DNA from: Flavobacteriales bacterium UBA6051
GTDB taxonomy: Bacteria > Bacteroidota > Bacteroidia > Flavobacteriales_D > Crocinitomicaceae
NCBI GenBank assembly: GCA_002427735.1
Contig: DIYP01000007.1
Location: 277,219 to 341,218 of the forward strand
Direction of reading: 5' to 3'
DNA length: 64,000 nt
Shown here piece by piece: positions 43,292-52,343 of this stretch. The translations under genes and the position numbers were made by a program. The notes beneath the pieces were generated by a model. That model was not told where the DNA came from, searched no databases, and saw nothing but the letters and a program-made list of their open reading frames with translations. Numbering within the stretch: the first letter of the stretch is position 1; the number at the start of each line of letters is the position of its first letter.

Positions 43292-44281
43292 TCAGAGGTA
43301 ATTTGGCAATATATGATCATATTTCTTAAGTGATCTTCTAAGCTTTTTTCCAGTCAATTGTTCCAGTCTGGCAATTCCATCTACCTCACCAGTCATTCGG
43401 AATAGAATATCGTTCTCACTAAGTATCGTTCCTTCGGGAAGGTCCTTAGATGCAACAGCCATTTTTTGCCGATTTCTATATGTTAATTCAGGTTCTTCTA
43501 TTTCAAGCAAAGAACCTGTCTCTTCCATTCTCAAATCATGATATGCAGACGCCAGCGTATTGCGCATCTCAACAAGCTTATTAAGTCCAATAGCCGATTC
43601 ATAGTCAACTCTTTTTTCTCCCTCATTAACTGTTATATGCTTCTCAAACATTCGAGCTCCATATAGCAAGGCATATTCGTTGCTTTTAACGGCCAAAGGA
43701 TTTTCATAAGAAGAGTGATCAGCATAACCAATAATCAGCTCAGGGAAAAGGTCGACATATTCTTTAATTCTTCGAAGCTTAACATCTCTTAGGTCAGTTG
43801 GGAAAGATTGAAAACCGGTCATTAAAATTTTTAACTGGTTGCCGAAATAATCTTTCACAGTTTTAATTTCTTCCAATTCTCTTCCTCCAACACCGATTAT
43901 AACCGAGGCCATGCTTTTTCTAATAGCGTCAAGCAAAACGGTATCATAAAAACAAATAGAGTGTATTTCTACATATTCAGGATTACATTCTTCAATGAAT
44001 TCGCATGCCTCAAGGTCTAACGGCATTAAAATTATGTCGAGATTTTTGTCTTTTGCTTTCTGAAAAACGAGTGTCCATTCTTCTCTAGTGAACGTATAGT
44101 TTTTAAGTGCCTCATAGCTTGGATGGTTTTTTGACATGAGGTAATCGTAGTCAAGAAGAACCTGAAACTTAATGCCCTGAATATTGCTTTTAGCAGCTAT
44201 ATCAATCAGGGCCAACATATATTCCATTTCACCTTGATGATGAAATGCGGTTTCTGCATAAATATATAAATCAGATTTCAT
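43292..44281 (-). CDS. Diverged NeuB-like nonulosonate synthase paralogue
   Basis: A 329-residue NeuB-family TIM barrel plus C-terminal SAF/antifreeze-like domain (from about 265). Start is the ATG at 44281 (a TTG lies one codon earlier). Conserved points: Glu10 (YAETAFHHQGE, for IAEIGxNHNGD), GIKFQ, GYADHS and EKHITVNEGEK with the two metal-ligand His, and NRQKMAVA with the SAF Arg. The motifs STGM and HCVS-YP of canonical NeuB are replaced (IGVGGRE, LMTGFQSFPTDL). It probably condenses PEP with a sugar different from that of the first NeuB. Overlaps the cytidylyltransferase gene by 11 bases. Confidence 0.75.
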   Translation of the reverse strand: MKSDLYIYAETAFHHQGEMEYMLALIDIAAKSNIQGIKFQVLLDYDYLMSKNHPSYEALKNYTFTREEWTLVFQKAKDKNLDIILMPLDLEACEFIEECNPEYVEIHSICFYDTVLLDAIRKSMASVIIGVGGRELEEIKTVKDYFGNQLKILMTGFQSFPTDLRDVKLRRIKEYVDLFPELIIGYADHSSYENPLAVKSNEYALLYGARMFEKHITVNEGEKRVDYESAIGLNKLVEMRNTLASAYHDLRMEETGSLLEIEEPELTYRNRQKMAVASKDLPEGTILSENDILFRMTGEVDGIARLEQLTGKKLRRSLKKYDHILPNYL

Positions 44282-45083
44282 CAATTATATATGCTTGTGC
44301 TTTGTTAATTCTTGCATCCATATCAGCCTTAAACTCCGAGAAAGGTACAATTTTTCCATATGGCAGTTTCACATCTCCAGAAGGCAGGTAATGACAGTTT
44401 TCCAGATTTTCAGAATCAACGATGGAAACAATCTGAGAAAGGTTAATACTTAGCTTTTTTCCGTTGAAAGCATTTAGAATCTCTTTTGTTCTTATCAGAT
44501 CTTCTTTTAAATCAACGGTCAGTGTATAGTTCGAATAGTCTACCTCGTTTGATAGTCTCATGACCCCACATTTATAAACGTCAGGGTTGAAAATGAATAA
44601 CATTAGGTATTCACTAATATCCGGGTCCATGTTCTCATGACAATGTCTCAGAGCTTTCGTACGAATAACTTCTGCAGTGGCTCCCACGGGAACATTAACC
44701 ACTCGAATATAATCCAGCTCATCTTTTCTAATAATCTCAATCTGTTTATCCAAATATTCAAAAGATGTAAACACGTTATCACCGGTAACGCGTATAAGCA
44801 CATCTGCTTTTGTAATATCTGCAACAGATAACATTCGCTCTGTTACTTGAGAGGGAGAGCCTCTGTAAATTCCAATGTTATGCTCTTCTGCAATATCTTC
44901 AAAGATGTCATCAACCGGCTCATTTGAAGTGCATATGAAGACTTCGTCAATGGAATTAACCAGTTTCATACGCTCGATGATATAGCTAAGCATGGTATAT
45001 TCTGAAGTCACCTTCCTCAGTACTTTGAGCGGAAGGCGATTCGAAACGGATCGAGCTATTATGCAGCAAACAGTTTTACCCAT
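44271..45083 (-). CDS. SpsF/NeuA-like cytidylyltransferase
   Basis: A 270-residue nucleotidyltransferase. The N-terminal CCIIARSVSNRLPLKVLRKV is the CTP-binding motif of the CMP-sugar synthetase group (ARxxSxRLPxK), followed by VFICTSNEPVDD, and VLIRVTGDNVF for metal binding. The fit is best to SpsF-like proteins rather than to classical NeuA. It may activate one or both nonulosonic acids as CMP-sugars. Five bases after the canonical synthase. Confidence 0.8.
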   Translation of the reverse strand: MGKTVCCIIARSVSNRLPLKVLRKVTSEYTMLSYIIERMKLVNSIDEVFICTSNEPVDDIFEDIAEEHNIGIYRGSPSQVTERMLSVADITKADVLIRVTGDNVFTSFEYLDKQIEIIRKDELDYIRVVNVPVGATAEVIRTKALRHCHENMDPDISEYLMLFIFNPDVYKCGVMRLSNEVDYSNYTLTVDLKEDLIRTKEILNAFNGKKLSINLSQIVSIVDSENLENCHYLPSGDVKLPYGKIVPFSEFKADMDARINKAQAYIIDEI

Positions 45084-45088
45084 GTTCT

Positions 45089-46147
45089 CTAATTTTCAAT
45101 ATCTGACCACTTAAGCAATTGATCTGCGCTGATATCGTTTCTTGTCTTTCGGCCTAGTAGTGACTCCATTTGGTCCGGAGAAATGCCAGTTCCAGGGCGC
45201 TTACTGGCAAGATGTTCAGTAGTTAAAATAGTGCCTGCTGAAATAGCTTGATTTGCAACGATACTTCGTCTGAATTTTTTCTTTTTTTCGCTTTCAGCTT
45301 CAGAAACAGTGCGCTTGTAATTGCCAAGTGAACGGTGAATTTGTGCGCCTTGTTCGCAAATAACTTTCATTTCCTCAGGATCAGCAGAAATTTCATGATC
45401 CCATCCTGGGAGATCTTTATCCGTCGTAAAATGTTTTTCAATCACACAAGCACCTAATGCTACACTTGCCAGTGGAATAGACGTGCCAATGGTATGGTCA
45501 GAAAAGCCTATTGGCAGACCAAACGCCTGCTGTAGCATTGATATATTATTGAGGTGAATATCCTCGTAGGCAGGTGGGTATATTGAAATACAGTGCAAAA
45601 GAACGATATCTGAACAGCCATTTTGTTCTAAGCAAGAAACAGCTTTTTCAATTTCTCCCAAGGTAGACATACCTGTTGACAGTATAATCGGTTTACCTTT
45701 GGAGGCAGTGTACGCAAGCAATTGGAAGTTATTAATATCCATTGAAGCGATCTTAAAAAATGGAACATCCATGGTGTCTAATAGATCAACTTCTTGTTTG
45801 GAGAACGGTGAACTACTGAATGCTATGCCTTTTGATTTGCAATACTCATTGAGTTCGTGGTGTTGATCTTCACGCAAATAGTAGCGTTCGACCATCTCCT
45901 TTAACGAGCCAAAATGCTTTTTGGGAGAATCATCATAAGATTGATTACGATCATATTCTTCCTGAGAAACTAAAGAATCTGGAGTCCATGACTGGAATTT
46001 AACCGCATCGCATCCACATTCAATTGCAGAGTCAATCATTTTTTTAGCTAAGGTCATATCTCCATTATGATTGGCTCCAATTTCTGCGATAACGTAGGGT
46101 TTAGAGAAGTTAAAAACTTCTTTGTCACCCAGCTTTATTTTTTTCAT
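45089..46147 (-). CDS. Canonical NeuB/LegI-type nonulosonate synthase
   Basis: A 352-residue synthase condensing PEP with a (di)acetamido hexose to a nine-carbon acid. Start at ATG 46147; a TTG two codons earlier is less likely. Canonical motifs: YVIAEIGANHNGD (Glu22), AVKFQSW, STGMSTLGEIE, HCISIYP, GFSDHT and EKHFTTDKDLPGWDHEISADPEE. C-terminal SAF domain from about residue 285 (FRRSIVANQAI). The DLPGWDHEISA block is also found in LegI-type enzymes. Overlaps the GT2 gene by 23 bases. Confidence 0.88.
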   Translation of the reverse strand: MKKIKLGDKEVFNFSKPYVIAEIGANHNGDMTLAKKMIDSAIECGCDAVKFQSWTPDSLVSQEEYDRNQSYDDSPKKHFGSLKEMVERYYLREDQHHELNEYCKSKGIAFSSSPFSKQEVDLLDTMDVPFFKIASMDINNFQLLAYTASKGKPIILSTGMSTLGEIEKAVSCLEQNGCSDIVLLHCISIYPPAYEDIHLNNISMLQQAFGLPIGFSDHTIGTSIPLASVALGACVIEKHFTTDKDLPGWDHEISADPEEMKVICEQGAQIHRSLGNYKRTVSEAESEKKKKFRRSIVANQAISAGTILTTEHLASKRPGTGISPDQMESLLGRKTRNDISADQLLKWSDIEN

Positions 46148-47006
46148 GTTCAATTAGTTGTGTGTGTTCCCACCAAAAAGGGGCATTAATTTTACGTGTT
46201 CCAATCTTTAGTTCACCTGCCTTCAGAAGGTTTAAAAATAACGTATATTGGTTAATTAGTTCGTCAAATTCTTTCGGATAATCAACGTTGAGTTGTGTGT
46301 AGTGCAGAATCTTTACATTAATCGCCTTTTCAATACTTTGAAGTGTAATCGTAGTGTTTATTCCAGCTATATTTTCATTATGCTGTCTGTAATTAACGGT
46401 CCCTCCATTTAATAAACCTACCGTTAAACTTTGATCACGAATAATTCTGTAGTACAAATACCAGTCAAACGCAATAAGTTTAAGATCAGAGGGGAGCGAG
46501 AAAGAAACCTTACTCAGATTAATCGACGTATTCCCAAGTCCTAAGAAATTATAAGTTGTTATTGAGTTATGATTTAGCTCCTCCAATTGATTCAGACGAT
46601 TTGTCCAAATCTCTTTTTCCTCAATTATACCATTTATACTCATTGTATTAAGGTCACTTAAGGCTATATCACACGAGTCTAGGGCATGTACTGCCTTTTC
46701 CACACGATCATTCGACATCGTATCATCTGAGTCAAGAAGAATGGTTTTGGTATATCCCATTTTCTTTAGTTCGTTCAGTCCATCCAATCGGATGTTACAA
46801 ATATTTCCTGAAACGTTAATTACAGTATATGATAAATGGCTAAAATCAAAGGTTTCAAGACTCGTCGCACCGTCATTGAAAACAATTAAATCGAATTCTT
46901 GAAATGTTTGATGGGTGCATGATTCCAGGAAATCTTGAAAAAAGGCAAGGGAATTAGGGTAAACGAAGGTTGTAACTGCAATCTTATTATGCGAACTCTT
47001 GAGCAT
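46125..47006 (-). CDS. GT2-family glycosyltransferase
   Basis: A 293-residue GT-A enzyme. The N-terminal KIAVTTFVYPNSLAFFQDFLESCTHQTFQEFDLIVFNDG is the usual GT2 start, and ILLDSDDTMSND provides the metal-binding DxD near residues 92-96. There is no membrane anchor. Inserted between the acyltransferase and synthase genes; probably adds a sugar to the same glycan. Confidence 0.8.
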   Translation of the reverse strand: MLKSSHNKIAVTTFVYPNSLAFFQDFLESCTHQTFQEFDLIVFNDGATSLETFDFSHLSYTVINVSGNICNIRLDGLNELKKMGYTKTILLDSDDTMSNDRVEKAVHALDSCDIALSDLNTMSINGIIEEKEIWTNRLNQLEELNHNSITTYNFLGLGNTSINLSKVSFSLPSDLKLIAFDWYLYYRIIRDQSLTVGLLNGGTVNYRQHNENIAGINTTITLQSIEKAINVKILHYTQLNVDYPKEFDELINQYTLFLNLLKAGELKIGTRKINAPFWWEHTQLIEHEKNKAG

Positions 47007-47008
47007 CC

Positions 47009-47635
47009 TTACTTTTTTCGTTTAGCTGGTGTGCCAAACCATGTTTCTCCATCCGGAATGTCACATACTACTGTTGATCCAGCGCCAATAATTACGTCTG
47101 AACCAATTGTTACATCTTCTTTTACTGTGCTGTTAGCGCCTATAAAACTCCGTTCACCAACGGATACATTTCCGCAAAGAACACTTCCAGGTGCAATGTG
47201 CGAACAATCGCCAATTTTGCACTCATGCTCTATGATTACCCCTGTATTGATGATTACGCCATTCCCAATTTTAGTATCAGCATTGACGATTGCCCCCAAA
47301 CTGATCAGCGTTCCTGATTTAATAATCGCAGAAGAGGAAACGATTGCAGATCGATGGATTAATGTTGTTTGCGCAAGAGATTGTTGTTTACAAAATGTTT
47401 GAAGTTCAAAACGAGCATGATTATTACCGAATGCCGGAAAAACCACTCCATCACCGACAATTTCGGAAATATTCACTTGCCGTATATCGCCAAAGTATTG
47501 GAGATTTAGTAAGTTTTTTGGATGAGCTGTTGTTGCAAAGTACCCAGTAAGCTCAAATTGATCGTCATCAATGCACTCTTTTACAGTTAGAGCATGTCCA
47601 CCACCTCCAAATAAGAACAGTTTTTTACGATTCAT
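47009..47635 (-). CDS. NeuD/LegH-like acyltransferase (hexapeptide repeat)
   Basis: A 208-residue sialic-acid O-/amino-sugar N-acetyltransferase of the NeuD/PglD type. N-terminal Rossmann-like part (KKLFLFGGGGHALTVKE) and a left-handed beta-helix with hexapeptide repeats (from about residue 90: AIVSSSAIIKSGTLISLGAIVN). The catalytic His is probably in NTGVIIEHECKIGDCSHIAPG. In the legionaminic route this step N-acetylates the 4-amino sugar. Overlaps the aminotransferase gene by 4 bases. Confidence 0.85.
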   Translation of the reverse strand: MNRKKLFLFGGGGHALTVKECIDDDQFELTGYFATTAHPKNLLNLQYFGDIRQVNISEIVGDGVVFPAFGNNHARFELQTFCKQQSLAQTTLIHRSAIVSSSAIIKSGTLISLGAIVNADTKIGNGVIINTGVIIEHECKIGDCSHIAPGSVLCGNVSVGERSFIGANSTVKEDVTIGSDVIIGAGSTVVCDIPDGETWFGTPAKRKK

Positions 47636-48777
47636 AAGCGAACGCTGCTAGGAATGTTTACCAGATGCTGCTCGATAAAAATACTATTTTCTAAATTACC
47701 TTGTGGTGCACTTTGTAGATGCTCCAGCTTATTGAGTAATGTCCATACAGGCCTTGTCATAACACCTTTACCATTGGTCTCTTCAAGGAATAAATCCCGA
47801 TCTGCCGGAGTGGGTAAGAGGACTGCATTCAGCCAATAATTTGATCGACATTCTTTGGATTCAGAAATAAACTGTACGTCAGTCGTACGAAAGAAATCTT
47901 CATACATCTTCGCCGTTTGACGCTTATTCTCAACAAAAGAACTCAGATTTTCTAATTGAGCACAGGCTAGAGCAGCGTTTATGTTGGGACATCGGTAATT
48001 GTATCCCATATGATCGTGTCTGTACTCCCAAGGGTGGCTTATTTTAGCCTGTGTACTGAGGTGTTTGGCGAGTTTCGCAATTTCAGGATCGTCAGTAACG
48101 AGTATTCCTCCGCCTCCGGAAGTAACAATTTTATTGCCGTTAAAGCTAAATGCACCAACCTTACCAAAAGTACCTGAGTGTTTTTCCCTATATGTACTTC
48201 CTAATGATTCTGCCGCATCCTCAACCACGGGAATATTATAAGTATTGGCTAATTCTATAATTTTTTCGATTTCACCAACTAAACCAAAGGTGTGCATAGG
48301 AACAATAGCTCCAACACGTTTTCCTGTTGGTTGATGCACAGGTTGTCCATTGTCGATGCTTACATCTTTGAGAAACTCTTCCAGTGAATCTGCTGACATT
48401 CCCAAGTTCGTGCGATCTACGTCAATGAAGTAGGGGGTGGCTCCGGTATATAAAATGGCATTGGCTGTGGCGACAAAACTCAGTGCTTGTGTAACAATGA
48501 GATCATCTTTTTGCACACCACAAACAACGAGAGATAAATGCAGTGCTGCTGTACCATTCATAGTAGCAATGGCATGTTTTGCACCAGTTATTTCGCACAT
48601 TTTGTTCTCAAATTCATCAACGTACTCTCCTACAGAGGAAACGAAGGTAGAATCGATACAATTGTTCAAGTACTTTTTCTCATTTCCAATAAAAACGGGT
48701 GCGTGGAGAGGAATAAAAGTCTCTCCTTCGCCGTATAATGATCTGATTTTATTGATTATAGCTGAGAACCTGGACAT
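47632..48777 (-). CDS. LegC-like PLP aminotransferase
   Basis: A 381-residue DegT/DnrJ/EryC1/StrS aminotransferase. FIPLHAPVFIGNEKKYLNNCIDSTFVSSVGEYV is the LegC-type start; the PLP Lys is K216 in FSFNGNKIVTSGGGG. It would convert the NDP-4-keto-6-deoxy sugar from the dehydratase to the 4-amino sugar. Two bases after the dehydratase gene. Confidence 0.88.
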   Translation of the reverse strand: MSRFSAIINKIRSLYGEGETFIPLHAPVFIGNEKKYLNNCIDSTFVSSVGEYVDEFENKMCEITGAKHAIATMNGTAALHLSLVVCGVQKDDLIVTQALSFVATANAILYTGATPYFIDVDRTNLGMSADSLEEFLKDVSIDNGQPVHQPTGKRVGAIVPMHTFGLVGEIEKIIELANTYNIPVVEDAAESLGSTYREKHSGTFGKVGAFSFNGNKIVTSGGGGILVTDDPEIAKLAKHLSTQAKISHPWEYRHDHMGYNYRCPNINAALACAQLENLSSFVENKRQTAKMYEDFFRTTDVQFISESKECRSNYWLNAVLLPTPADRDLFLEETNGKGVMTRPVWTLLNKLEHLQSAPQGNLENSIFIEQHLVNIPSSVRL

Positions 48778-48779
48778 GC

Positions 48780-49976
48780 TTACATCTTTTCGTCAAGAGA
48801 CTTCATTTTATTTTCATGATCAAAGCTTGGAAGTATTTCTTGGAACAATGTCACAATCTCTTCCTTGGTCCATTCACCTTTGCTTCGCATCTCTTGAATC
48901 GATCGATCAAATTTATTTAGCTTTTGAAGGTCTACATCGAACTTATTTTTAACAATTCCCAATTGTGAAAAACGTTCAAGATCAAGTATTTCATTTTCCG
49001 TGAAGAACTCCTCGTATGCTTTTTCTCCAGTTGTATCACTGATAGGGAAGTAGCAAGGCCATTTCTTACCTGTTGTATTTTCTAAAAAGTAAGATCTTGC
49101 TTCGTTCTCAGAGGTACATTCAACCGAAGCCAAACCTTTGTTCGAAAGATAATTCTTGGCAATTGTCTTGAAGGAGGTAAGCTTAAATTGTGGATGGTTT
49201 TGAGGGAAAAAAGTGTCTCCATTTTCTCCGAATATACAGGACATAAGACAGAGTTCACCCGATTCTTTTGGTGTTACGAAGTACCGAAGAACATCTGTCG
49301 GGGCAACGATTGGTTGTTTTTTCTTGATACGATTATTAAAACCTTCTAGCAATGAGCCGTCGGAGAATGCAACGTTGGCAAAACGAGCTGTTGATATTGG
49401 AATGTGCGCTCCCATCTTAGAAAGAAAAAGCTCCATAATGCGTTTGGATGCTCCCATCATGTTGACTGGGTTTGCGGCTTTATCCGTACTGACACAAAAA
49501 TATTTTTTGACCCCACTGTCAATTGATTGTTGAATAGTTTTTACCGTATTGTTGATGTTAACATCAATCATTCGCATGAGCGTATATGGGTCTTTCTCAC
49601 TGCGAACATGTTTCAAGGCGCTTAAGTTGAGCACATAGTCATAGTCACCATCTGACTTTATAAACGCATCGTATTCAAGTGAGCCTATGTCAAGGGCAAA
49701 GGTTTTGAACTCACCTTTGATGTATCCCATACTGCTGCGAACATCACGAACCAATTCGACCATATTGTTTTCGCTGATGTCAACAACATGTAACTTAAGA
49801 GGAGAACGCTTAAATATTTCTTTAACTACTGCCTGACCGATAGAACCGGCCCCACCAAGCACAAGAAACTTACTTTCACCGACAATGGTTGATAATTCTT
49901 CTTCTTTAGCAGAGACATCGTGAACAAAGAGCTCCGAATCGCGCTCGATTATGCGTAAGATTTCCTGAGTAGTCAT
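48780..49976 (-). CDS. LegB-like NDP-HexNAc 4,6-dehydratase
   Basis: A 398-residue soluble short-chain-dehydrogenase-type enzyme. Rossmann motif LVLGGAGSIGQAVV near 37-50; active-site block VSTDKAANPVNMMGASKR carries Met in place of the catalytic Tyr, as in the PglF/WbpM/LegB group. There is a C-terminal extension of about 80 residues. It makes an NDP-4-keto-6-deoxy-HexNAc. First gene of the core nonulosonate run; 24 bases separate it from the DUF1573 gene with no terminator. Confidence 0.85.
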   Translation of the reverse strand: MTTQEILRIIERDSELFVHDVSAKEEELSTIVGESKFLVLGGAGSIGQAVVKEIFKRSPLKLHVVDISENNMVELVRDVRSSMGYIKGEFKTFALDIGSLEYDAFIKSDGDYDYVLNLSALKHVRSEKDPYTLMRMIDVNINNTVKTIQQSIDSGVKKYFCVSTDKAANPVNMMGASKRIMELFLSKMGAHIPISTARFANVAFSDGSLLEGFNNRIKKKQPIVAPTDVLRYFVTPKESGELCLMSCIFGENGDTFFPQNHPQFKLTSFKTIAKNYLSNKGLASVECTSENEARSYFLENTTGKKWPCYFPISDTTGEKAYEEFFTENEILDLERFSQLGIVKNKFDVDLQKLNKFDRSIQEMRSKGEWTKEEIVTLFQEILPSFDHENKMKSLDEKM

Positions 49977-50000
49977 TCCAAATGAATAGGTTACAGGATA

Positions 50001-50522
50001 TTATCCTTTAACAAAAGCGCGTATTTCCAACAAGTGAACTTTTTCCTCAGTATTGGCCTGAACAGTTACTGTTTTCTTGATTTCATTCTTTTGCGTTGGC
50101 TTAGGGTGGAAAGTAACTTCAATCACATCTGATTCTCCCGGTGCGATAGGCGCTTCAGGTTTTACAGGAGTCGTACATCCACAACTAGCAGACACGTCAT
50201 TGATAATGAGTGGCTTGTCCCCAGTATTCGTCACAGTAAAAACTGTAGTGTTGTCAGAATCGGGACCAACATCTCCAAAGTCATGGTTCAGTTTGTCAAA
50301 CTCAAGCGTTGTCTGATTTGCTTCAACTTCAGCCATTCTACGTGCTTCTTCTTCCTGAATTTCACGAAGTTCTTCCTGAAGTTCTTGCTCAGACTGATTG
50401 TTGGCAGAAATAGATGATGTCACTTCTCCTTCTTGAGAGGTAATTTCTTCAGAGCTTTCTCCGCAAGAAACAAGAGCGATAGCAAATGCTACGGGGATTA
50501 TTCGGTACATTTTCAATTTCAT
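50001..50522 (-). CDS. DUF1573 lipoprotein
   Basis: A 173-residue lipoprotein: signal peptide with lipobox IALVSC (Cys about residue 20), a Glu-rich coiled linker (about 45-70) and a DUF1573 immunoglobulin-like domain with HDFGDV, FTVTNTGDKPLIINDVSASCGCTTP. Such proteins are frequent in Bacteroidota and resemble ASPM/SPD-2/Hydin-type domains. Function unknown. Confidence 0.85.
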   Translation of the reverse strand: MKLKMYRIIPVAFAIALVSCGESSEEITSQEGEVTSSISANNQSEQELQEELREIQEEEARRMAEVEANQTTLEFDKLNHDFGDVGPDSDNTTVFTVTNTGDKPLIINDVSASCGCTTPVKPEAPIAPGESDVIEVTFHPKPTQKNEIKKTVTVQANTEEKVHLLEIRAFVKG

Positions 50523-50545
50523 GTTCCAAAAGTATAAAATGAAGA

Positions 50546-52138
50546 TTAACCAGCCAAGCCTGCTTTTTTATACTCAGGAGACTCAATCACTTCGATGGCT
50601 TTTTGAAGGATTTCGTTGGAATCATTGTAGATTTCGTAGAACTCTCCATAGCTCCAAATGTTTTGAGCAATCATTGCCTTGATACGAAGTTTTAAAAGCT
50701 TTTCGCTTGTTTTGTATTCCTCTTCGTTAAAAACAAGCTCCTCATCTTCTTTTTCAACGTAACTCAACAAGTCATCGATAATTTTCTGATCAACTTCAAA
50801 GTTTTCCTTAAAGTCAACAAACTGAGGATATTTCTTTTCTAAATCTTTACGCTGAGTATCCACATAGCTTAGTGTAAATGAATTCAGGTGACCGCCACGA
50901 ATAATAGACGTATAGTAATCTGTAACTTCTACTGTATCAAGTGGAACGAAGTAATCTGGCATAATTCCGCCACCGCCATAAACGGTTCGTTTCTTAACAA
51001 GTGTCTGGTACATCAAAGAGTCAGGGAGCTTAATAGAATCTTGACTCATAAACTCGCCATTTTCATAACGTGACCAGATATCTTTCTTGTAGGCTTCCAC
51101 ATCATCGTAAGGTTTTTGAATAAAGCGACCGCTTGGCGTGTAGTAACGTGCAATTGTCAAACGAATCTGTGATCCATCAGAAAGGTCAATTGGTCGTTGA
51201 ACAAGCCCTTTACCATAAGTTCTTCTACCAATGATCAGTCCTCTGTCCCAATCCTGCACTGCTCCTGATAGGATTTCACTTGCTGATGCTGAGTATTCAT
51301 CCGTTAAAATAACCAGCTTGCCTTTTTCCCAAAGCCCTTTTTTCTCTGCATTTAAATCAACACGTGGTTGTGCGCGGCCTTTAGAATAAACAATCAATTT
51401 GTCATCGGCTAGGAATTCATCAGCCAGGTGTTTCGCAGCATACAATAAACCACCACCGTTTCCTTGTAAGTCGAAGATAAGGTTTTCCATACCCTGATCC
51501 TTTAACTTCTTGATACTGCTTACAACTTCTTCATGCGTAGTGCGGGAAAAAGCATTTAACTTTATGTATCCTGTCTCTGGAGTTACCATGTAAGAAGCGT
51601 CAACAGAATGAACAGGAATTACATCTCTGGTGATCGTGAAATCTAAGAGTTTGTTTTTGTTCTTTCGTTTTACTTCGACACTTACTTTTGTTCCTTTATC
51701 TCCAAGCAGTTTTTCTCGGACCTGACTGTTTTTCAATCCAATTCCTGCGACGTTTTCCTCTTCGATGCGCACTATTTTATCACCAGCAAGTAAACCAATC
51801 TTTTCTGACGGTCCACCAGAGATTGTCTGCACAACCATTAGTGTATCCTTCAAGATTTGAAAACGAATTCCTATTCCAACAAAATTACCATTGATACGCT
51901 CATTTGCATTAGAGACCTCCTCTTTATCAATAAAAGTAGAGTGGGGGTCTAACTCTTCTAATAGGGCAACAATAGCTGCATTTGTGAGTTTGTCGGAGTC
52001 TACATCATCGACATACATCTGGTTGACATAGCTGATAACTTCATTAAACTTATGTGAAGATGCGATACTGCCGATTTTTCCTTGAGCAAAGCTGAAAGTT
52101 CCTGCAAGGAGCGCAGTGATAAGAACGGATAATTTCAT
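50546..52138 (-). CDS. C-terminal processing peptidase, S41A (CtpA/Prc-like)
   Basis: A 530-residue exported serine protease. A signal peptide (LSVLITALLAGTFSFAQ) is followed by an N-terminal cap, a PDZ domain (about 85-160, GLLAGDKIVRIEEENV) and the S41 core. The nucleophile Ser is in DEYSASASEIL and the catalytic Lys in GRRTYGKGLVQ. It cleaves periplasmic proteins at the C-terminus. Same direction and closely spaced with DUF1573 and the nonulosonate genes. Confidence 0.93.
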   Translation of the reverse strand: MKLSVLITALLAGTFSFAQGKIGSIASSHKFNEVISYVNQMYVDDVDSDKLTNAAIVALLEELDPHSTFIDKEEVSNANERINGNFVGIGIRFQILKDTLMVVQTISGGPSEKIGLLAGDKIVRIEEENVAGIGLKNSQVREKLLGDKGTKVSVEVKRKNKNKLLDFTITRDVIPVHSVDASYMVTPETGYIKLNAFSRTTHEEVVSSIKKLKDQGMENLIFDLQGNGGGLLYAAKHLADEFLADDKLIVYSKGRAQPRVDLNAEKKGLWEKGKLVILTDEYSASASEILSGAVQDWDRGLIIGRRTYGKGLVQRPIDLSDGSQIRLTIARYYTPSGRFIQKPYDDVEAYKKDIWSRYENGEFMSQDSIKLPDSLMYQTLVKKRTVYGGGGIMPDYFVPLDTVEVTDYYTSIIRGGHLNSFTLSYVDTQRKDLEKKYPQFVDFKENFEVDQKIIDDLLSYVEKEDEELVFNEEEYKTSEKLLKLRIKAMIAQNIWSYGEFYEIYNDSNEILQKAIEVIESPEYKKAGLAG

Positions 52139-52343
52139 AGTTGTTTGTTAATTCTAAACTCAATTGAGCAATAATAATGCCCGAATGCTATACTTTACAA
52201 CGAGCATTTTAACGAAAATAATGTATCTAAAACTTAAAAACTGTTAAAACGTGCGGTATTTTACAATAAACATTGATGTGTGGATGGAAAATTGATTGAA
52301 CGGTAAAAGGTTGAATCCTTTTTCGTTATTTCGTTTAAGTGGG

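Noticed and set aside
46125..47006. The gene between NeuD-like and NeuB-like as the missing 2-epimerase
   Set aside because: Its N-terminus and DSDD motif are those of a GT2 glycosyltransferase, not of a NeuC/WecB GT-B fold.
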